The translations under genes and the position numbers were made by a program. From positions 1 to 59,496 of the forward strand of contig NZ_SDWW01000027.1 in the NCBI RefSeq assembly GCF_004168625.1: a stretch of 59,496 nt of DNA, given 5' to 3'. The DNA comes from Pengzhenrongella frigida (lineage in GTDB: Bacteria > Actinomycetota > Actinomycetes > Actinomycetales > Cellulomonadaceae). Each line of letters begins with the position of its first letter. Within the stretch, counting starts at the first letter, position 1. This document shows positions 34,542 through 43,794 of the stretch, in pieces. The notes under the pieces were generated by a model. The model was not told where the DNA came from. It searched no databases and worked only from the letters and a program-made list of their open reading frames with translations.

Positions 34542-35572
34542 GACGGTTCCCCCGTCATCCGCAGGCTCGCCATGTCGAGCCGCCCGGACGCGCCGAGCTG
34601 TTTGATCTTCTCCAGCCGCACGAATCTCGCCCCCTCGAAGTCGTCCGACGTCAGGCCGCGCTCACCGGCGTGGGCCCAGATCTCACGCACGCCGTCCGGG
34701 ATCGTCCAGCGGGGCTCGAACGCGGGCAGCTGCGTGCGGATCTTGGTGAAGTCCACCTGGTAGTTGCGGGTGTCCGGTCCGGCGTCGGCGGCGAACGACA
34801 CCGGGGCGCCCGTGATCTCGCTGACCTGCTCGGCGATCGTGCGGACCTGCACCACGTCCTCGTCGCGCCCGACGTTGAACGCCTGGTCGTGCACGACGTC
34901 CCGCGGCGCCTCGAGGACCGCGAGGAACGCTCGCGCGATGTCCTCGACGTGCACGAGCGGCCGCCACGACCTGCCGTCGGACTGCAGCCGGACGTCCCCC
35001 CGAGTGAACGCGGCACCGGTGAGGTTGTTCACCACGATGTCCGCGCGCAGGCGCGGTGAGGACCCGTACGCGGTCGCGTTGCGCAGGTAGGTGGGGCTGA
35101 ACCTGTCGTCCGCGAGCGCCGCGATCCCCGTCTCGGCCCGGACCTTGCTCTCGCCGTAGGGCGTGACCGGATGGAACGCGCCATCCTCGGCCACCGCGCC
35201 GTTGCCCCCCGCGCCGTACAGCGAGCAGGAGGAGGAGAACAGGAACCGCCCCACCCCGGCCTCCTTGGCAGCGCGGGCCATGTGCACCGCGCCGGCCGCA
35301 TTGACCGCGTAGGTCGCCTCCGGGTTGAGGTGGCCGATCGGGTCGTTCGAGATCGCGGCGAGATGCACGACGGCGTCGAAGCCCTCCAGGTCGGCCGCTC
35401 GCACGTCGCGGATGTCACCGGTGCGCTGCTCGTACCCCGCGGGCTGGGCGCCGAAGTCGCACCCGTCGTACCACCCGACGTCGAACCCGACGATCTCGTG
35501 CCCGGCCCGCTGGAGGTACGGCACGAGGACCGCACCGATGTACCCGCGGTCACCGTCAACCAAGACGCGCAT
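34538..35572 (-). CDS. NAD-dependent epimerase/dehydratase (extended SDR)
   Basis: A protein of 344 residues. [15 protein letters not shown] contains the NAD-binding G-x2-G-x2-G (GDRGYIG). [12 protein letters not shown] and [11 protein letters not shown] supply the catalytic Ser/Tyr/Lys (YxxxK). [21 protein letters not shown] is typical of sugar-nucleotide SDRs. It could act as an epimerase, 4-ketoreductase or 4,6-dehydratase in the cassette; the sequence does not separate these. ATG 35572 has AAGGG at about six bases. First gene of the operon, divergent from the GT4-GT2 gene with a structured 185-bp gap. Confidence 0.9.
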   Translation of the reverse strand: MRVLVDGDRGYIGAVLVPYLQRAGHEIVGFDVGWYDGCDFGAQPAGYEQRTGDIRDVRAADLEGFDAVVHLAAISNDPIGHLNPEATYAVNAAGAVHMARAAKEAGVGRFLFSSSCSLYGAGGNGAVAEDGAFHPVTPYGESKVRAETGIAALADDRFSPTYLRNATAYGSSPRLRADIVVNNLTGAAFTRGDVRLQSDGRSWRPLVHVEDIARAFLAVLEAPRDVVHDQAFNVGRDEDVVQVRTIAEQVSEITGAPVSFAADAGPDTRNYQVDFTKIRTQLPAFEPRWTIPDGVREIWAHAGERGLTSDDFEGARFVRLEKIKQLGASGRLDMASLRMTGEPS

Positions 35573-35683
35573 GGAATGCCCTTCGTCGCGAACGGCCTGC
35601 TCTGTGAAACGCCACGCGGCTTCGGCAAGCAGGCCGGGCGACAGGGCAAACCTACGCATTCCTGCCATCGCCGGGGGTGGGCT

Positions 35684-35741
35684 ATCGGGTGAATCGCATC
35701 GGATGAAATCCGACCGATGCCACAAAAATCGACCACCCGAT
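35684..35741. promoter_or_regulatory. Nested inverted repeats in a divergent promoter region
   Basis: The outer pair is ATCGGGTG (35684-35691) and CACCCGAT (35734-35741). Within it lie CATCGG (35697-35702) and CCGATG (35714-35719), and inside those GGAT (35701-35704) and ATCC (35708-35711). The block sits between the divergent epimerase and GT4-GT2 genes and contains an AT-rich CACAAAAATCG stretch. This looks like a regulator-binding or structured leader element. It also contains the GGGTGA motif seen in several other gaps of this window. Confidence 0.45.
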
Positions 35742-35757
35742 GGGAAACAATCCCGGC

Positions 35758-37872
35758 ATGAGGGTCTTGCGCGTCTCACACAGCGCGGTCGTGGACGCCT
35801 GGCGGGACCGGGAGCGGCAGCTGCGCGCCCAGGGTGTCGACGTCCTGCTGCTGTCGGCCCGCCGCTGGGACGAAGGGGGTCGTCGCGTCGCGTTGGAACC
35901 CCGCCCGGGCGAGGACGTGCGTGGGGTCCGGACCCTCGGGCAGCACCCTGCCCTCTTCGTCTACGACCCGCGACCGCTGTGGCGCGCGCTGGGCGAGCGC
36001 TGGGACGTGCTCGACATCCACGAAGAGCCGTTCGCGCTCGCGACCGCCGAGATCCTCGCGCTGCGCACCCTGCGCCGCATCCTGACCCGCACCCCGCGAG
36101 GCGCACTCCCCTTCATCGTCTACTCGGCCCAGAACATCGACAAGGTCTACCCGTGGCCCTTCCGTCGCTGGGAGCACCGAGCGCTCCGCGACGCCGCAGC
36201 GATCTCCGTGTGCAACCACGAGGCCGGCCGCATCGCCGTCGCCAAGGGGCTCCGGGGCCGCGTCGAGGTCATCCCGCTCGGGATCGACCCGGAGATCTTC
36301 TTCCCCGTGGCCCGCGGGCACAGCGGCCGAGCGAGCGAGGCCGCCCACGGGCACAGCGGCCGAGCGGGCGAGGCCGCCCGCGGGCACAGCGGCCGAGCGG
36401 GCGAGGCGGCCCGCGTCGTCGTCGGCTACGCCGGTCGCCTCGCTCCGCACAAGGGTGTCGACGTGCTGATCGACGCGGTCGCGCTGGACGACCGACTGAC
36501 CCTCGTGATCGCCGGCGACGGCCCGTCCAAGAGGTCGTCCGTCGAACGCGCCCGACCGCTGGGCGACCGCGTCGTGTTCCGCGGCCCCCTCGACACCGGC
36601 GACCTGGCCGACTTCTATCGCAGCCTGGACGTCCTCGCCGTGCCGTCGTTGGCGACCCCGGGCTGGGTCGAGCAGTTCGGGCGGGTCGCCGTCGAGGCGA
36701 TGGCGTGCGGTACGCCCGTCGTGGCGAGCGCGACCGGCGCCCTGCCCGACGTCGTGGGCGGAGCCGGGCTGCTCGTGCCGCCGGGCGACCCGATCGCCCT
36801 GCGCGACGCGCTCGTGCGGATCGGCACCGACGACGAGCTCGGCGGACGCCTCCGCTCCCTCGGCCCCGAACGGGCCGTGGCGTGCACCTGGGAGGTGGTC
36901 GCCCAGCGTTACCGCGAGCTGTACGAGCGGGTCGCGCTCCGGGCGCCCGCGGGCACGACCGACCCGGCATCGGCATCGGCATCGGCGCCGCCCGAGGTGG
37001 TCCTCGTCGCGTATGGATCTCCCGAGCTGGTCAGCTCGGCGCTCGCACCGCTGGTCGGCAAGTACCCGATCACGGTCGTCGACAACTCCTCGCTGGCCAC
37101 CATCCGCGAGGTCACCGAGCTGGCTGGCGGGGTCTACCTCGACCCCGGCTGCAACGGCGGCTTCGCCGCGGGCGTCAACCATGCCCTGGCCCACCGGCAG
37201 TCCCCCGGCGCCGACGTGCTGCTGCTCAACCCGGACGCGACGATCGAGCCCCCGGACGTCGAGGAGCTGCACCGGGCGCTGCGCGCGGAGCCCGACCTCG
37301 CGAGCGTGGGGCCGGAGCAGGTCGACGGGCACGGCGCACCCGCCCGCGTCGCCTGGCCCTTCCCGTCGCCGGTCGGTGCCTGGGTCGAGGCCGTGGGCCT
37401 CGGCCGGCTGCGGACTGCCGACGACTTCGTGATCGGCTCGGTGCTGCTCCTGCGCGCGGAGGCGATCGACGACGTCGGTGACCTCGACGAGCGGTTCTTC
37501 CTCTACGCCGAGGAGACCGACTGGGCGTACCGGGCACGTCAGCGGGGGTGGCGGCACGCGGTCGTCCCGAGCGCGACGGCGATCCACCTGGGCGGGGGCA
37601 CCAGCTCGGACGCCTCGCGCCGGGAGATCCACTTCCATGCCTCGCAAGAGCGCTACCTGCGCAAACACTTCGGCACGCTGGGCTGGGCGGCAGCCCGGGC
37701 CGCTGCCGTCGTCGGCGCCGGCGCCCGGGCCGTCGCGCTGCGCGGGGACCGACGGGCATCGGCGACCCGGCGCGCGGCGATCTACCTGCGCGGGCCGATC
37801 CGGACCGAACGGGCCCTGTCGGGCGGCCGGGACCGTCGACCACCTCCCGGCGCACCGACGGTGGCCCGGTGA
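35758..37872 (+). CDS. Bifunctional glycosyltransferase, GT4-GT2 fusion
   Basis: A protein of 704 residues. Residues 1 to about 395 form a GT4 domain: [51 protein letters not shown] and E-x7-[11 protein letters not shown] Ser/Ala/Pro linker ([12 protein letters not shown]) follows. From about 410 to 705 is a GT2 domain: [47 protein letters not shown] and [19 protein letters not shown]. Such rhamnosyltransferase-like GT2 domains follow many actinobacterial GT4s. Residues 187-219 are three copies of an 11-residue repeat (GHSGRA-x-EAA-x). ATG 35758 is chosen; ATG 35740 is in frame without a ribosome site. It heads a five-gene plus-strand operon with GTGA or ATGA overlaps. Confidence 0.9.
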   Translation: MRVLRVSHSAVVDAWRDRERQLRAQGVDVLLLSARRWDEGGRRVALEPRPGEDVRGVRTLGQHPALFVYDPRPLWRALGERWDVLDIHEEPFALATAEILALRTLRRILTRTPRGALPFIVYSAQNIDKVYPWPFRRWEHRALRDAAAISVCNHEAGRIAVAKGLRGRVEVIPLGIDPEIFFPVARGHSGRASEAAHGHSGRAGEAARGHSGRAGEAARVVVGYAGRLAPHKGVDVLIDAVALDDRLTLVIAGDGPSKRSSVERARPLGDRVVFRGPLDTGDLADFYRSLDVLAVPSLATPGWVEQFGRVAVEAMACGTPVVASATGALPDVVGGAGLLVPPGDPIALRDALVRIGTDDELGGRLRSLGPERAVACTWEVVAQRYRELYERVALRAPAGTTDPASASASAPPEVVLVAYGSPELVSSALAPLVGKYPITVVDNSSLATIREVTELAGGVYLDPGCNGGFAAGVNHALAHRQSPGADVLLLNPDATIEPPDVEELHRALRAEPDLASVGPEQVDGHGAPARVAWPFPSPVGAWVEAVGLGRLRTADDFVIGSVLLLRAEAIDDVGDLDERFFLYAEETDWAYRARQRGWRHAVVPSATAIHLGGGTSSDASRREIHFHASQERYLRKHFGTLGWAAARAAAVVGAGARAVALRGDRRASATRRAAIYLRGPIRTERALSGGRDRRPPPGAPTVAR
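36316..36414 (+). repeat. Three 33-bp tandem repeats inside the GT4 domain
   Basis: GGGCACAGCGGCCGAGC begins each unit at 36316, 36349 and 36382. The copies differ at a few bases. Because 33 is a multiple of three, each unit adds 11 residues (GHSGRA, Ser or Gly, EAA, His or Arg). They lie between the acceptor and donor halves of the GT4 domain, a position where insertions are tolerated. Slipped-strand expansion is the likely origin. Confidence 0.9.
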
Positions 37873-39266
37873 ACCGCCTGAGCGTGATCCGGTTGGCGGT
37901 GACGGGCCTCATCGCTGCGGGGCTGCTGGCGTACGGGCTCGCGGCACCCGTCCACCCCACCTACGCGCTCGGCGCGGCCGTGATCGTGCTCGCTCTCGCC
38001 TTCACCACCTATCAGCCCGCCGCCGTTCCCCTGCTCGCGATGCCGCTGATCGTGATCATCCAGCGGGTCGGTGGCGAGTCCGTGAACCTGTCGATCTCCG
38101 ACTTCGCCCTGTTCGGGGCCTTCTGGTTCGCCCTGGTGCTCGGGTCGCGTCCGTACTCGAACGCGATGCGCACGATGCTGTGGCTGTCGTTCACCTACCA
38201 GGCGGCGACCCTCTTCACGGTCATCGCGAACCCGTACCGCGCCAACACCGTCGAGTGGTTCCACGCCTGGATGCTCGTGGGCGGCGCCCTGGTCGTGGGC
38301 TGGGCCGTCGGCAGCTCGGGCCGCGCACGGCTCGGCATGACGCTCCTGATCCTCCCGTGCCTCGTGATCGCCATCCTGACCTGCGTCGACGCCGCCACGC
38401 AGCTGGCCGTCGGGGAGACCGGCGGCGTGTACCTCGACTGGCCGTTCGCGATGCACAAGAACTACATCGGCGGAGTGCTGGGCTTCGCGGCTGTCACGTT
38501 GTTCGCCCGCCCCCCGTGGCTCGGCTGGCATCCGGCCTTCAGCTACCCCTCGTTCGTGCTGTGCCTGCTCGGGGTGATCGCCTCGCAAGCACGCCAGGCG
38601 CTCGTCGGCGTGGCGATCGCGCTCCTCGTCGTCGCGTTGCGCAACACCCGCGATCGTCGGCGAGCCGTACCGATCCTCCTCGCGGTGGTCCCCGCGCTCT
38701 GGTTCGCGCTCGCCTCGGTCCGCGACCAGCTCACCTCCGGCAGCGAGTTCAACTCCGCGAACCAGCGGCTCACCTGGTACACGCAGGCGCTGGAGGTCTG
38801 GGAGCGCAACGAGTGGTTCGGGGTCGGCCTGCGGTGGTGGACCACGGGACGCACGGAATACGGGTTCCAACCTCCCAACGCCGAGCTCGAGGTGCTCTCG
38901 TCCGCGGGGGCCGTCGGCCTGCTCGGCTTCCTCATCCTCATGATCGGCGCCCTGGTCGTGCTGTGGCGCGTCGATCCGCGGTACGGCACCCTCGCGTTCG
39001 CGATCCTCACGCTCCGGCTCGTCCAGGGGCAGCTGGACCTGTTCTGGGTCGCGGTGCAGGTGTCCGTCCCGTTCCTCGTCGTCGGGGTGTGCCTCGGAGC
39101 CCAGGCGTTCGACTCGGCCCGAGCGCAGGCGGCCGAGGCAGTCGGCACCCGCGGCCTGGTCCCGGTGCCGGCCCGGCGTCCTCGCCGAACCGACGCCACT
39201 TTCGACCCCGCTGTCGCCACCCGGGCCGACGCCCTCGCCGACACCGCTCCCGGCGCGACCTCATGA
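37869..39266 (+). CDS. O-antigen ligase/polymerase-like membrane protein (Wzy/WaaL family)
   Basis: A 465-residue polytopic membrane protein with about 11 hydrophobic segments. The Wzy_C-type region includes QLTSGSEFNSANQRLTWYTQALE and a following large extracytoplasmic stretch (NEWFGVGLRWWTTGRTEYGF, PNAELEVLSSAGAVGLLGF) with the conserved N-x-x-L/E pattern of ligases. SQARQALVG resembles the S-x-S/G-R motif of the family. Polymerises undecaprenyl-linked repeat units or ligates a finished chain. GTG 37869 overlaps the fusion gene stop (GTGA). A basic Pro/Ala-rich C-terminal tail is unusual but common in actinobacteria. Confidence 0.88.
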   Translation: MNRLSVIRLAVTGLIAAGLLAYGLAAPVHPTYALGAAVIVLALAFTTYQPAAVPLLAMPLIVIIQRVGGESVNLSISDFALFGAFWFALVLGSRPYSNAMRTMLWLSFTYQAATLFTVIANPYRANTVEWFHAWMLVGGALVVGWAVGSSGRARLGMTLLILPCLVIAILTCVDAATQLAVGETGGVYLDWPFAMHKNYIGGVLGFAAVTLFARPPWLGWHPAFSYPSFVLCLLGVIASQARQALVGVAIALLVVALRNTRDRRRAVPILLAVVPALWFALASVRDQLTSGSEFNSANQRLTWYTQALEVWERNEWFGVGLRWWTTGRTEYGFQPPNAELEVLSSAGAVGLLGFLILMIGALVVLWRVDPRYGTLAFAILTLRLVQGQLDLFWVAVQVSVPFLVVGVCLGAQAFDSARAQAAEAVGTRGLVPVPARRPRRTDATFDPAVATRADALADTAPGATS

Positions 39267-40396
39267 GACGGATCGTCCAGATCGCCCCGGAGATCGCCCC
39301 GGGGAGCGGGGTCGGCGGGGTCGCGCACCACCTCGAGGTGCAGTGGGCCTCGCTCGGACGGGACACCGATCGCTTCACGATGCGGGAGGCCCACGGCGAC
39401 TGGCTGCCCACCCCGGGACCGGGGATCCGGGGCAGGCTCGCCCTCCTCACGCGGGTCGTGTGGTTCTCCACGATCGGCACCGTCCTGGCGCGCCGCTACC
39501 TCCGACGCCACGGCGACGCGGTCGCGGTGTGCCACAACGACGTGCTCGTGGGAGACGTCTACGTCAACCACGGGATCCTGCGGGCGGCGATGAAGGCACG
39601 GGGGCACTATGCGCTGCGCATGCTCCGCAACCCGCTGCACCTGTTCACGGCCGCACGGGACGCCGTGCGGTACCGCACCGGCACCCACCGCGTCGTCGTC
39701 AATCTCACCGACGGTGAGCGCGCGACGCTCCGGCGGACCTACCCGCACCTGGCCGCGCGGGCGGTCGTGATCGGCAACGGCGTGGACACCGGCCGGTTCC
39801 GGCCGGCGACGCCCGACGAGCGCCGCACGGCCCGGGCCACGCTCTGTCCCGGCGGCGCCCTGCCAGCGAGCGCGACGTGCCTGCTGTTCGTCGGCCACGA
39901 GTTCGACCGGAAGGGGCTCCCCCTCGCCGTCGAGGCGCTCGCCGGGACCCCCCGTTCGGTGCACCTCCTCGTCGTCGGAGGCACGCCTGACCTGGTGGCG
40001 ACCGCACGTACCTGGGCGCTCGCGGCGGGGGTCGCCGACCGCGTCCACCTGGTCGGCCGGCTCGTGGACCCGCTGCCGGCCTTTCACGCGGCCGACGTCT
40101 TCACCCTGCCCAGCGCGTACGAGGCCAACGCGCTCGTGGTGCTCGAGGCGCTGGCCTGCGGCCTCCCGGTGATCGCCACCCCCGTCGGGTACGCGCCCGA
40201 CGTGGTCGTCGACGGCACCAACGGATACCTCGTCGCCCGGGACGTCGAGGAGCTGCGGGCACGGTTCACCGCCATGGTCGACGCCGACCTCGCCGCCATG
40301 TCGCGGGCGGCGCGCGAGAGCTCCCTCCCCCATTCCTGGGACGTGGTCGCGCGGCAGTACCTGGCCCTCTTCGACGAGCTGGAGGCCAGGCCGTGA
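39263..40396 (+). CDS. Glycosyltransferase family 4
   Basis: A protein of 377 residues. IVQIAPEIAPGSGVGGVAHHLE is a GT4 acceptor-domain start. CHNDVLVGDVYVNHGI and VVVNLTDGERATLRRTYP are usual for the family, and LLFVGHEFDRKGLPLAVEAL opens the donor domain. E-x7-E is EANALVVLE. ATG 39263 overlaps the upstream stop as ATGA, and its own stop overlaps the next start as GTGA. It belongs to the 35758-42647 operon with the Wzy-like protein. Confidence 0.9.
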   Translation: MRRIVQIAPEIAPGSGVGGVAHHLEVQWASLGRDTDRFTMREAHGDWLPTPGPGIRGRLALLTRVVWFSTIGTVLARRYLRRHGDAVAVCHNDVLVGDVYVNHGILRAAMKARGHYALRMLRNPLHLFTAARDAVRYRTGTHRVVVNLTDGERATLRRTYPHLAARAVVIGNGVDTGRFRPATPDERRTARATLCPGGALPASATCLLFVGHEFDRKGLPLAVEALAGTPRSVHLLVVGGTPDLVATARTWALAAGVADRVHLVGRLVDPLPAFHAADVFTLPSAYEANALVVLEALACGLPVIATPVGYAPDVVVDGTNGYLVARDVEELRARFTAMVDADLAAMSRAARESSLPHSWDVVARQYLALFDELEARP

Positions 40397-41430
40397 GGAT
40401 CGTGCACGCGGTGCGCTCGGACGGGTTCGCCGGCGTCGAACGCCATGTCGCCCGCCTCGCGCAGGCGCAGGCGGCGCACGGGCACGACGTCGTGGTGGTC
40501 GGCGGCGACCCCGACCGGATGCGTGCGGCACTCGGGGAGTCCCGGGTCCTGGTGCTGCCGGCGGCAACTGTGCTGGACGTCATCGCGCGCGTGCGTCACG
40601 CGGCGCGCGGTGCCGATGTGGTGCACGCGCACATGACCGCCGCCGAGATCGGTGCCACGGTCGCCGCCTGGTCCGGTGGGACCTCCACCCTCACCGTCCC
40701 GCTGGTCACCACGCGGCACTTCGCTCGCGCCCGCGGGACCGGCGGGCTCCGGGGACTGACCGCCGCGGTCGCCCGGTCCCGGGTCCGGGCCCAGATCGCG
40801 ATCAGCACGTACGTGGCCGACCGGGTGGATGGCTCGAGCGTCGTCGTGCACGCCGGCGTCGACGTGCGGCCCGACGCGGTGCCCGCCGTCGAACGCCGAC
40901 GCACGGTGCTCGTCGTGCAACGTCTCGAGCAGGAGAAGGCCACGGACATCGCCCTGCGTGCCTTCGCCTCCTCGGGGCTGGGCGGCACCGGCTGGACGTT
41001 GGAGGTGGCGGGCGACGGCGCGCAGCGACGCGCGCTCGAGACCCTCGCAGACGCGCTCGGTGTCGCCCGCTCGGTGCGGTTCCTCGGCGCGAGCGACGAC
41101 GTGGTGACCCTGATGAGCCGCAGCGCCCTCTTGCTCGCGCCGTGCCCGGTCGAGGGACTGGGACTGAGCGTGCTCGAGGCGATGGCGTGCGGGCTGCCCG
41201 TCGTTGCGTCCGCAGCGGGCGGTCACCTCGAGACGGTCGGCGTCCGGGGCCAGGACGCGATGTTCCCGCCCGGGGACTTCGCGACGGCGGGCGCGGTGCT
41301 CGGCGCCCTGGCGGCCGACGAGCACCGGCGCGATGCCCTCGCCCGCGCCGGGCAGGACCGGCAGCGCACCGCGTTCACGCTCGATGCCCAGGTTCGTCAG
41401 ACCGACGAGATCTATCGGGGTGTCCAGTGA
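40393..41430 (+). CDS. Glycosyltransferase family 4
   Basis: A protein of 345 residues. RIVHAVRSDGFAGVERHVARLAQ has the G-V-E loop of GT4. VVHAHMTAAEIGATVAAWSG and LVTTRHFARARG belong to the acceptor domain. RTVLVVQRLEQEKATDIALRAFA starts the donor domain, with E-x7-E EGLGLSVLE. GTG 40393 overlaps the previous stop. The short region between the two halves resembles the phosphatidylinositol-mannoside type in layout, but there is no basis to name a substrate. Confidence 0.9.
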   Translation: MRIVHAVRSDGFAGVERHVARLAQAQAAHGHDVVVVGGDPDRMRAALGESRVLVLPAATVLDVIARVRHAARGADVVHAHMTAAEIGATVAAWSGGTSTLTVPLVTTRHFARARGTGGLRGLTAAVARSRVRAQIAISTYVADRVDGSSVVVHAGVDVRPDAVPAVERRRTVLVVQRLEQEKATDIALRAFASSGLGGTGWTLEVAGDGAQRRALETLADALGVARSVRFLGASDDVVTLMSRSALLLAPCPVEGLGLSVLEAMACGLPVVASAAGGHLETVGVRGQDAMFPPGDFATAGAVLGALAADEHRRDALARAGQDRQRTAFTLDAQVRQTDEIYRGVQ

Positions 41431-42647
41431 GCCACCGGGCGCACGCCGCCACCCCGGCCGGTGCCGATCTGGCCGAGCCGACGGTCGACCTCGTCGTCGC
41501 CTCGCTCGAGGCGTGGGACGACATGTGGCGCCGCAACCAGCATCTCGTCGCGGGCCTGCTGCGGGCCCGTCCCCGGCTTCGCGTCCTCTTCGTCGAACCG
41601 CCCGCGGACCCGCTGCATGCGCTGATCCGCCGCGGGCCGCCCCGCCGCGGGGACGGGCTCCGACCCGGTCCGCCGCTGGACGGGGTCGGGGACGGACGGC
41701 TGTGGCTCCTGCAGCTGACCAAACCGCTCCCTCGGCGTCTCGACCCCCACGCCGACCGGCGCCTCGCCCGCGGTGTCCAGCGCGCCTCCCGTCGGCTCGG
41801 CATGAAGGTCGGCGCACTGTGGGTCAACGACCCGTCGGCCGCGGCCTGGCTCGAGGTGACGGCGTGGCCGGCCCTGTACGACATCACGGACGACTGGACG
41901 GCGGCGCACCGGAACCGCGCCGAGGCCGAGCGTCTGGTCGCGAACGAGCGCCTCCTGCTCGACAGGTGCGTCGAGGTCACGGTGTGCTCCCCCGCGCTCG
42001 CCGAGCGCAAGCAGGGTTGCGCACCGACCACGCTCATCACGAACGGGGTGGACCTCGCGCTGTACCGCACCCCGGCTCCCCGGCCCGCCGACCTGCCCGC
42101 GGGGCGGCTGGTCGTCTATGTCGGCACGATCCACCGGGACCGGTTCGACGTCGACGCCTGCGCCGCGACCGCGCGCGCGCTCACCGCCCGGGGCACGTCG
42201 ACGAAGGCGACCGTGGTGCTGGTCGGTCCCGCGCTGCTCGACGCCGTCGACGACCAGGCGCTGCGCTCGGCGGGCGTGGTCGTGCTCGGGCCGCGCCCGT
42301 TCGACTCCGTTCCCGCCTACCTCCAGCACGCCGACGTGCTGCTCGTCCCGCACATCGTCGACGCGTTCACCGACAGCCTCGACCCGCTCAAGCTCTACGA
42401 GTACCGGGCCGTCGGGCGGCCGGTGGTCTCGACCCCGGTCGCCGGCTTCCGCGACTCGACCAGCGCACTGGTGACGACCGTCCCCGCCGCGGCGTTCGGC
42501 GAGGCGGTGGCGGACGTGCTCGAGCGCACGCCCCGCGGCGCGGGGCTCGGTCCGGTCGACGGCGACGTGCCGACGTGGGACACGCAGGTCACTCGCTTCG
42601 GCGACGTCCTCGACCGCCTGCGGCGACCCGTTCCCACACGGCCGTGA
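41427..42647 (+). CDS. Glycosyltransferase (TuaH-like GT-B)
   Basis: A protein of 406 residues. DLVVASLEAWDDMWRRNQHLVAGL and VLFVEPPADPL open the protein. PALYDITDDWTAAH is the D-x3-D-D-W motif typical of TuaH-type glycosyltransferases of teichuronic acid loci. LITNGVDLALYRTP and VVYVGTIHRDRFDVDACA begin the donor domain. LDPLKLYEYRAVGRPVVST replaces the usual E-x7-E. GTG 41427 overlaps the previous stop. Last gene of the operon; its 3' end overlaps the convergent GT4 gene by 59 bp. The TuaH likeness together with a uronate-forming dehydrogenase in the same locus would fit a uronic-acid polymer (inference). Confidence 0.85.
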   Translation: MSHRAHAATPAGADLAEPTVDLVVASLEAWDDMWRRNQHLVAGLLRARPRLRVLFVEPPADPLHALIRRGPPRRGDGLRPGPPLDGVGDGRLWLLQLTKPLPRRLDPHADRRLARGVQRASRRLGMKVGALWVNDPSAAAWLEVTAWPALYDITDDWTAAHRNRAEAERLVANERLLLDRCVEVTVCSPALAERKQGCAPTTLITNGVDLALYRTPAPRPADLPAGRLVVYVGTIHRDRFDVDACAATARALTARGTSTKATVVLVGPALLDAVDDQALRSAGVVVLGPRPFDSVPAYLQHADVLLVPHIVDAFTDSLDPLKLYEYRAVGRPVVSTPVAGFRDSTSALVTTVPAAAFGEAVADVLERTPRGAGLGPVDGDVPTWDTQVTRFGDVLDRLRRPVPTRP

Positions 42648-43794
42648 CCGTCTCGGCCGTGCGGGCGATGGGGAAGCGCTCCACCACGGACGCCCACGCG
42701 GCCTCCGCCCGGCGGCTCGCGGCGTCCGGATCGCCGAGCACATCCAGGATCGCCTGGGCGAGGTCCGCGGCGTCCCCGGGCACGACGAGCACACCGAGCG
42801 CCTCGTGGTCCCCACCGGGCTCGACGATCTCCGTCACCCCACCTGCCCGGGTCGCGACGACGGGCACCCCCCGCGCCATCCCCTCTGCCACGACCTGACC
42901 GAACGGCTCGGGCACCGGTGAGGCGTGCACCAGGACGCTCAGCCGGTCCATCTCCGCCCCCGGGTCCGGGACCCAGCCGGTGAACTCCAGGCGGTCGCCG
43001 AGCCCGAGGTCGTCGGCGAGGACCCGGACCCCCCGTTCGTACGCCGCCTCGGCGAACAGCGCCGAGCCCACCACCCGGAAGCGCACCGCAGGAAACTGCC
43101 CGGCGACCTTGGCGCAGGCCTCGACGAACTCCCGCTGCCCCTTCGTCGGGCTCACCCGACCGACCAGGCCCACCGCCGGCGGGTCGGGTTCGCGCCGGCG
43201 GTCGGCGCGGCCGGTCGGCAGGATCTGGTCGGGGGCCAGCCCCGGGTACGCGAGCGTCCACCCCCGCGGCAAGGGCAGCAGGCACCGCGCGGTCGCCTGC
43301 GAGTTCACCACGACGTGACGCGGGACCCGCCGCGCCAGCGCCCGCACCAGCCGTCCGAGCCGCGGGGGCAGGTAGTCGTCGTTGACCAGGTCGTGGACGT
43401 GCCAGACGAGCGGGCGGCGCACCAGCGCCGCGACCGGCACGGCGAGGAGGTCCGCCTTGAGGGACGTCGTGTGCACCACATCGGGGCCGATCGCGCGCAG
43501 CAGGCGGGCGAGGCGCACCACGAACGGCAGCGCCGTCGCCACCGAGAGCGCGGCGCGTGCCACCGTGCCGGCCTCCTGACGACCGGTCGTCGCGATCGCG
43601 TCCGCGAGCGGAAGGACGTGCACCTCGATCCCGAGCGCGGTCAGCCTCGCGACTAGCGGCCCCGAGGAGAAGAGCACCACCACGACCTCGACCCGCTCCG
43701 GGTCGAGCGCGGCGCAGAGGCGGACGAGCGCGAGCTCCGCTCCGCCGAGCTGTCCCGTGTGGTCGAGGACGGCGACGCGGAGCGGTCGCGTCAC
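42589..43794 (-). CDS. Glycosyltransferase family 4
   Basis: A protein of 401 residues. VAVLDHTGQLGGAELALVRL has the Gly-Gly-Ala-Glu loop of GT4. VVHTTSLKADLLAVPVAALV and WHVHDLVNDDYLP are family-specific. VGLVGRVSPTKGQREFVEA opens the donor domain and EPFGQVVAE is the E-x7-E. GTG 43794 overlaps the stop of the Wzz-like gene by four bases. Third gene of a minus-strand operon 46669-42589. Confidence 0.9.
   Translation of the reverse strand: MTRPLRVAVLDHTGQLGGAELALVRLCAALDPERVEVVVVLFSSGPLVARLTALGIEVHVLPLADAIATTGRQEAGTVARAALSVATALPFVVRLARLLRAIGPDVVHTTSLKADLLAVPVAALVRRPLVWHVHDLVNDDYLPPRLGRLVRALARRVPRHVVVNSQATARCLLPLPRGWTLAYPGLAPDQILPTGRADRRREPDPPAVGLVGRVSPTKGQREFVEACAKVAGQFPAVRFRVVGSALFAEAAYERGVRVLADDLGLGDRLEFTGWVPDPGAEMDRLSVLVHASPVPEPFGQVVAEGMARGVPVVATRAGGVTEIVEPGGDHEALGVLVVPGDAADLAQAILDVLGDPDAASRRAEAAWASVVERFPIARTAETVTAVWERVAAGGRGRRRSE

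Noticed and set aside
36316-36414. Three short regular repeats as a possible CRISPR array
   Set aside because: Units are directly adjacent with no spacers and lie in frame within a glycosyltransferase.
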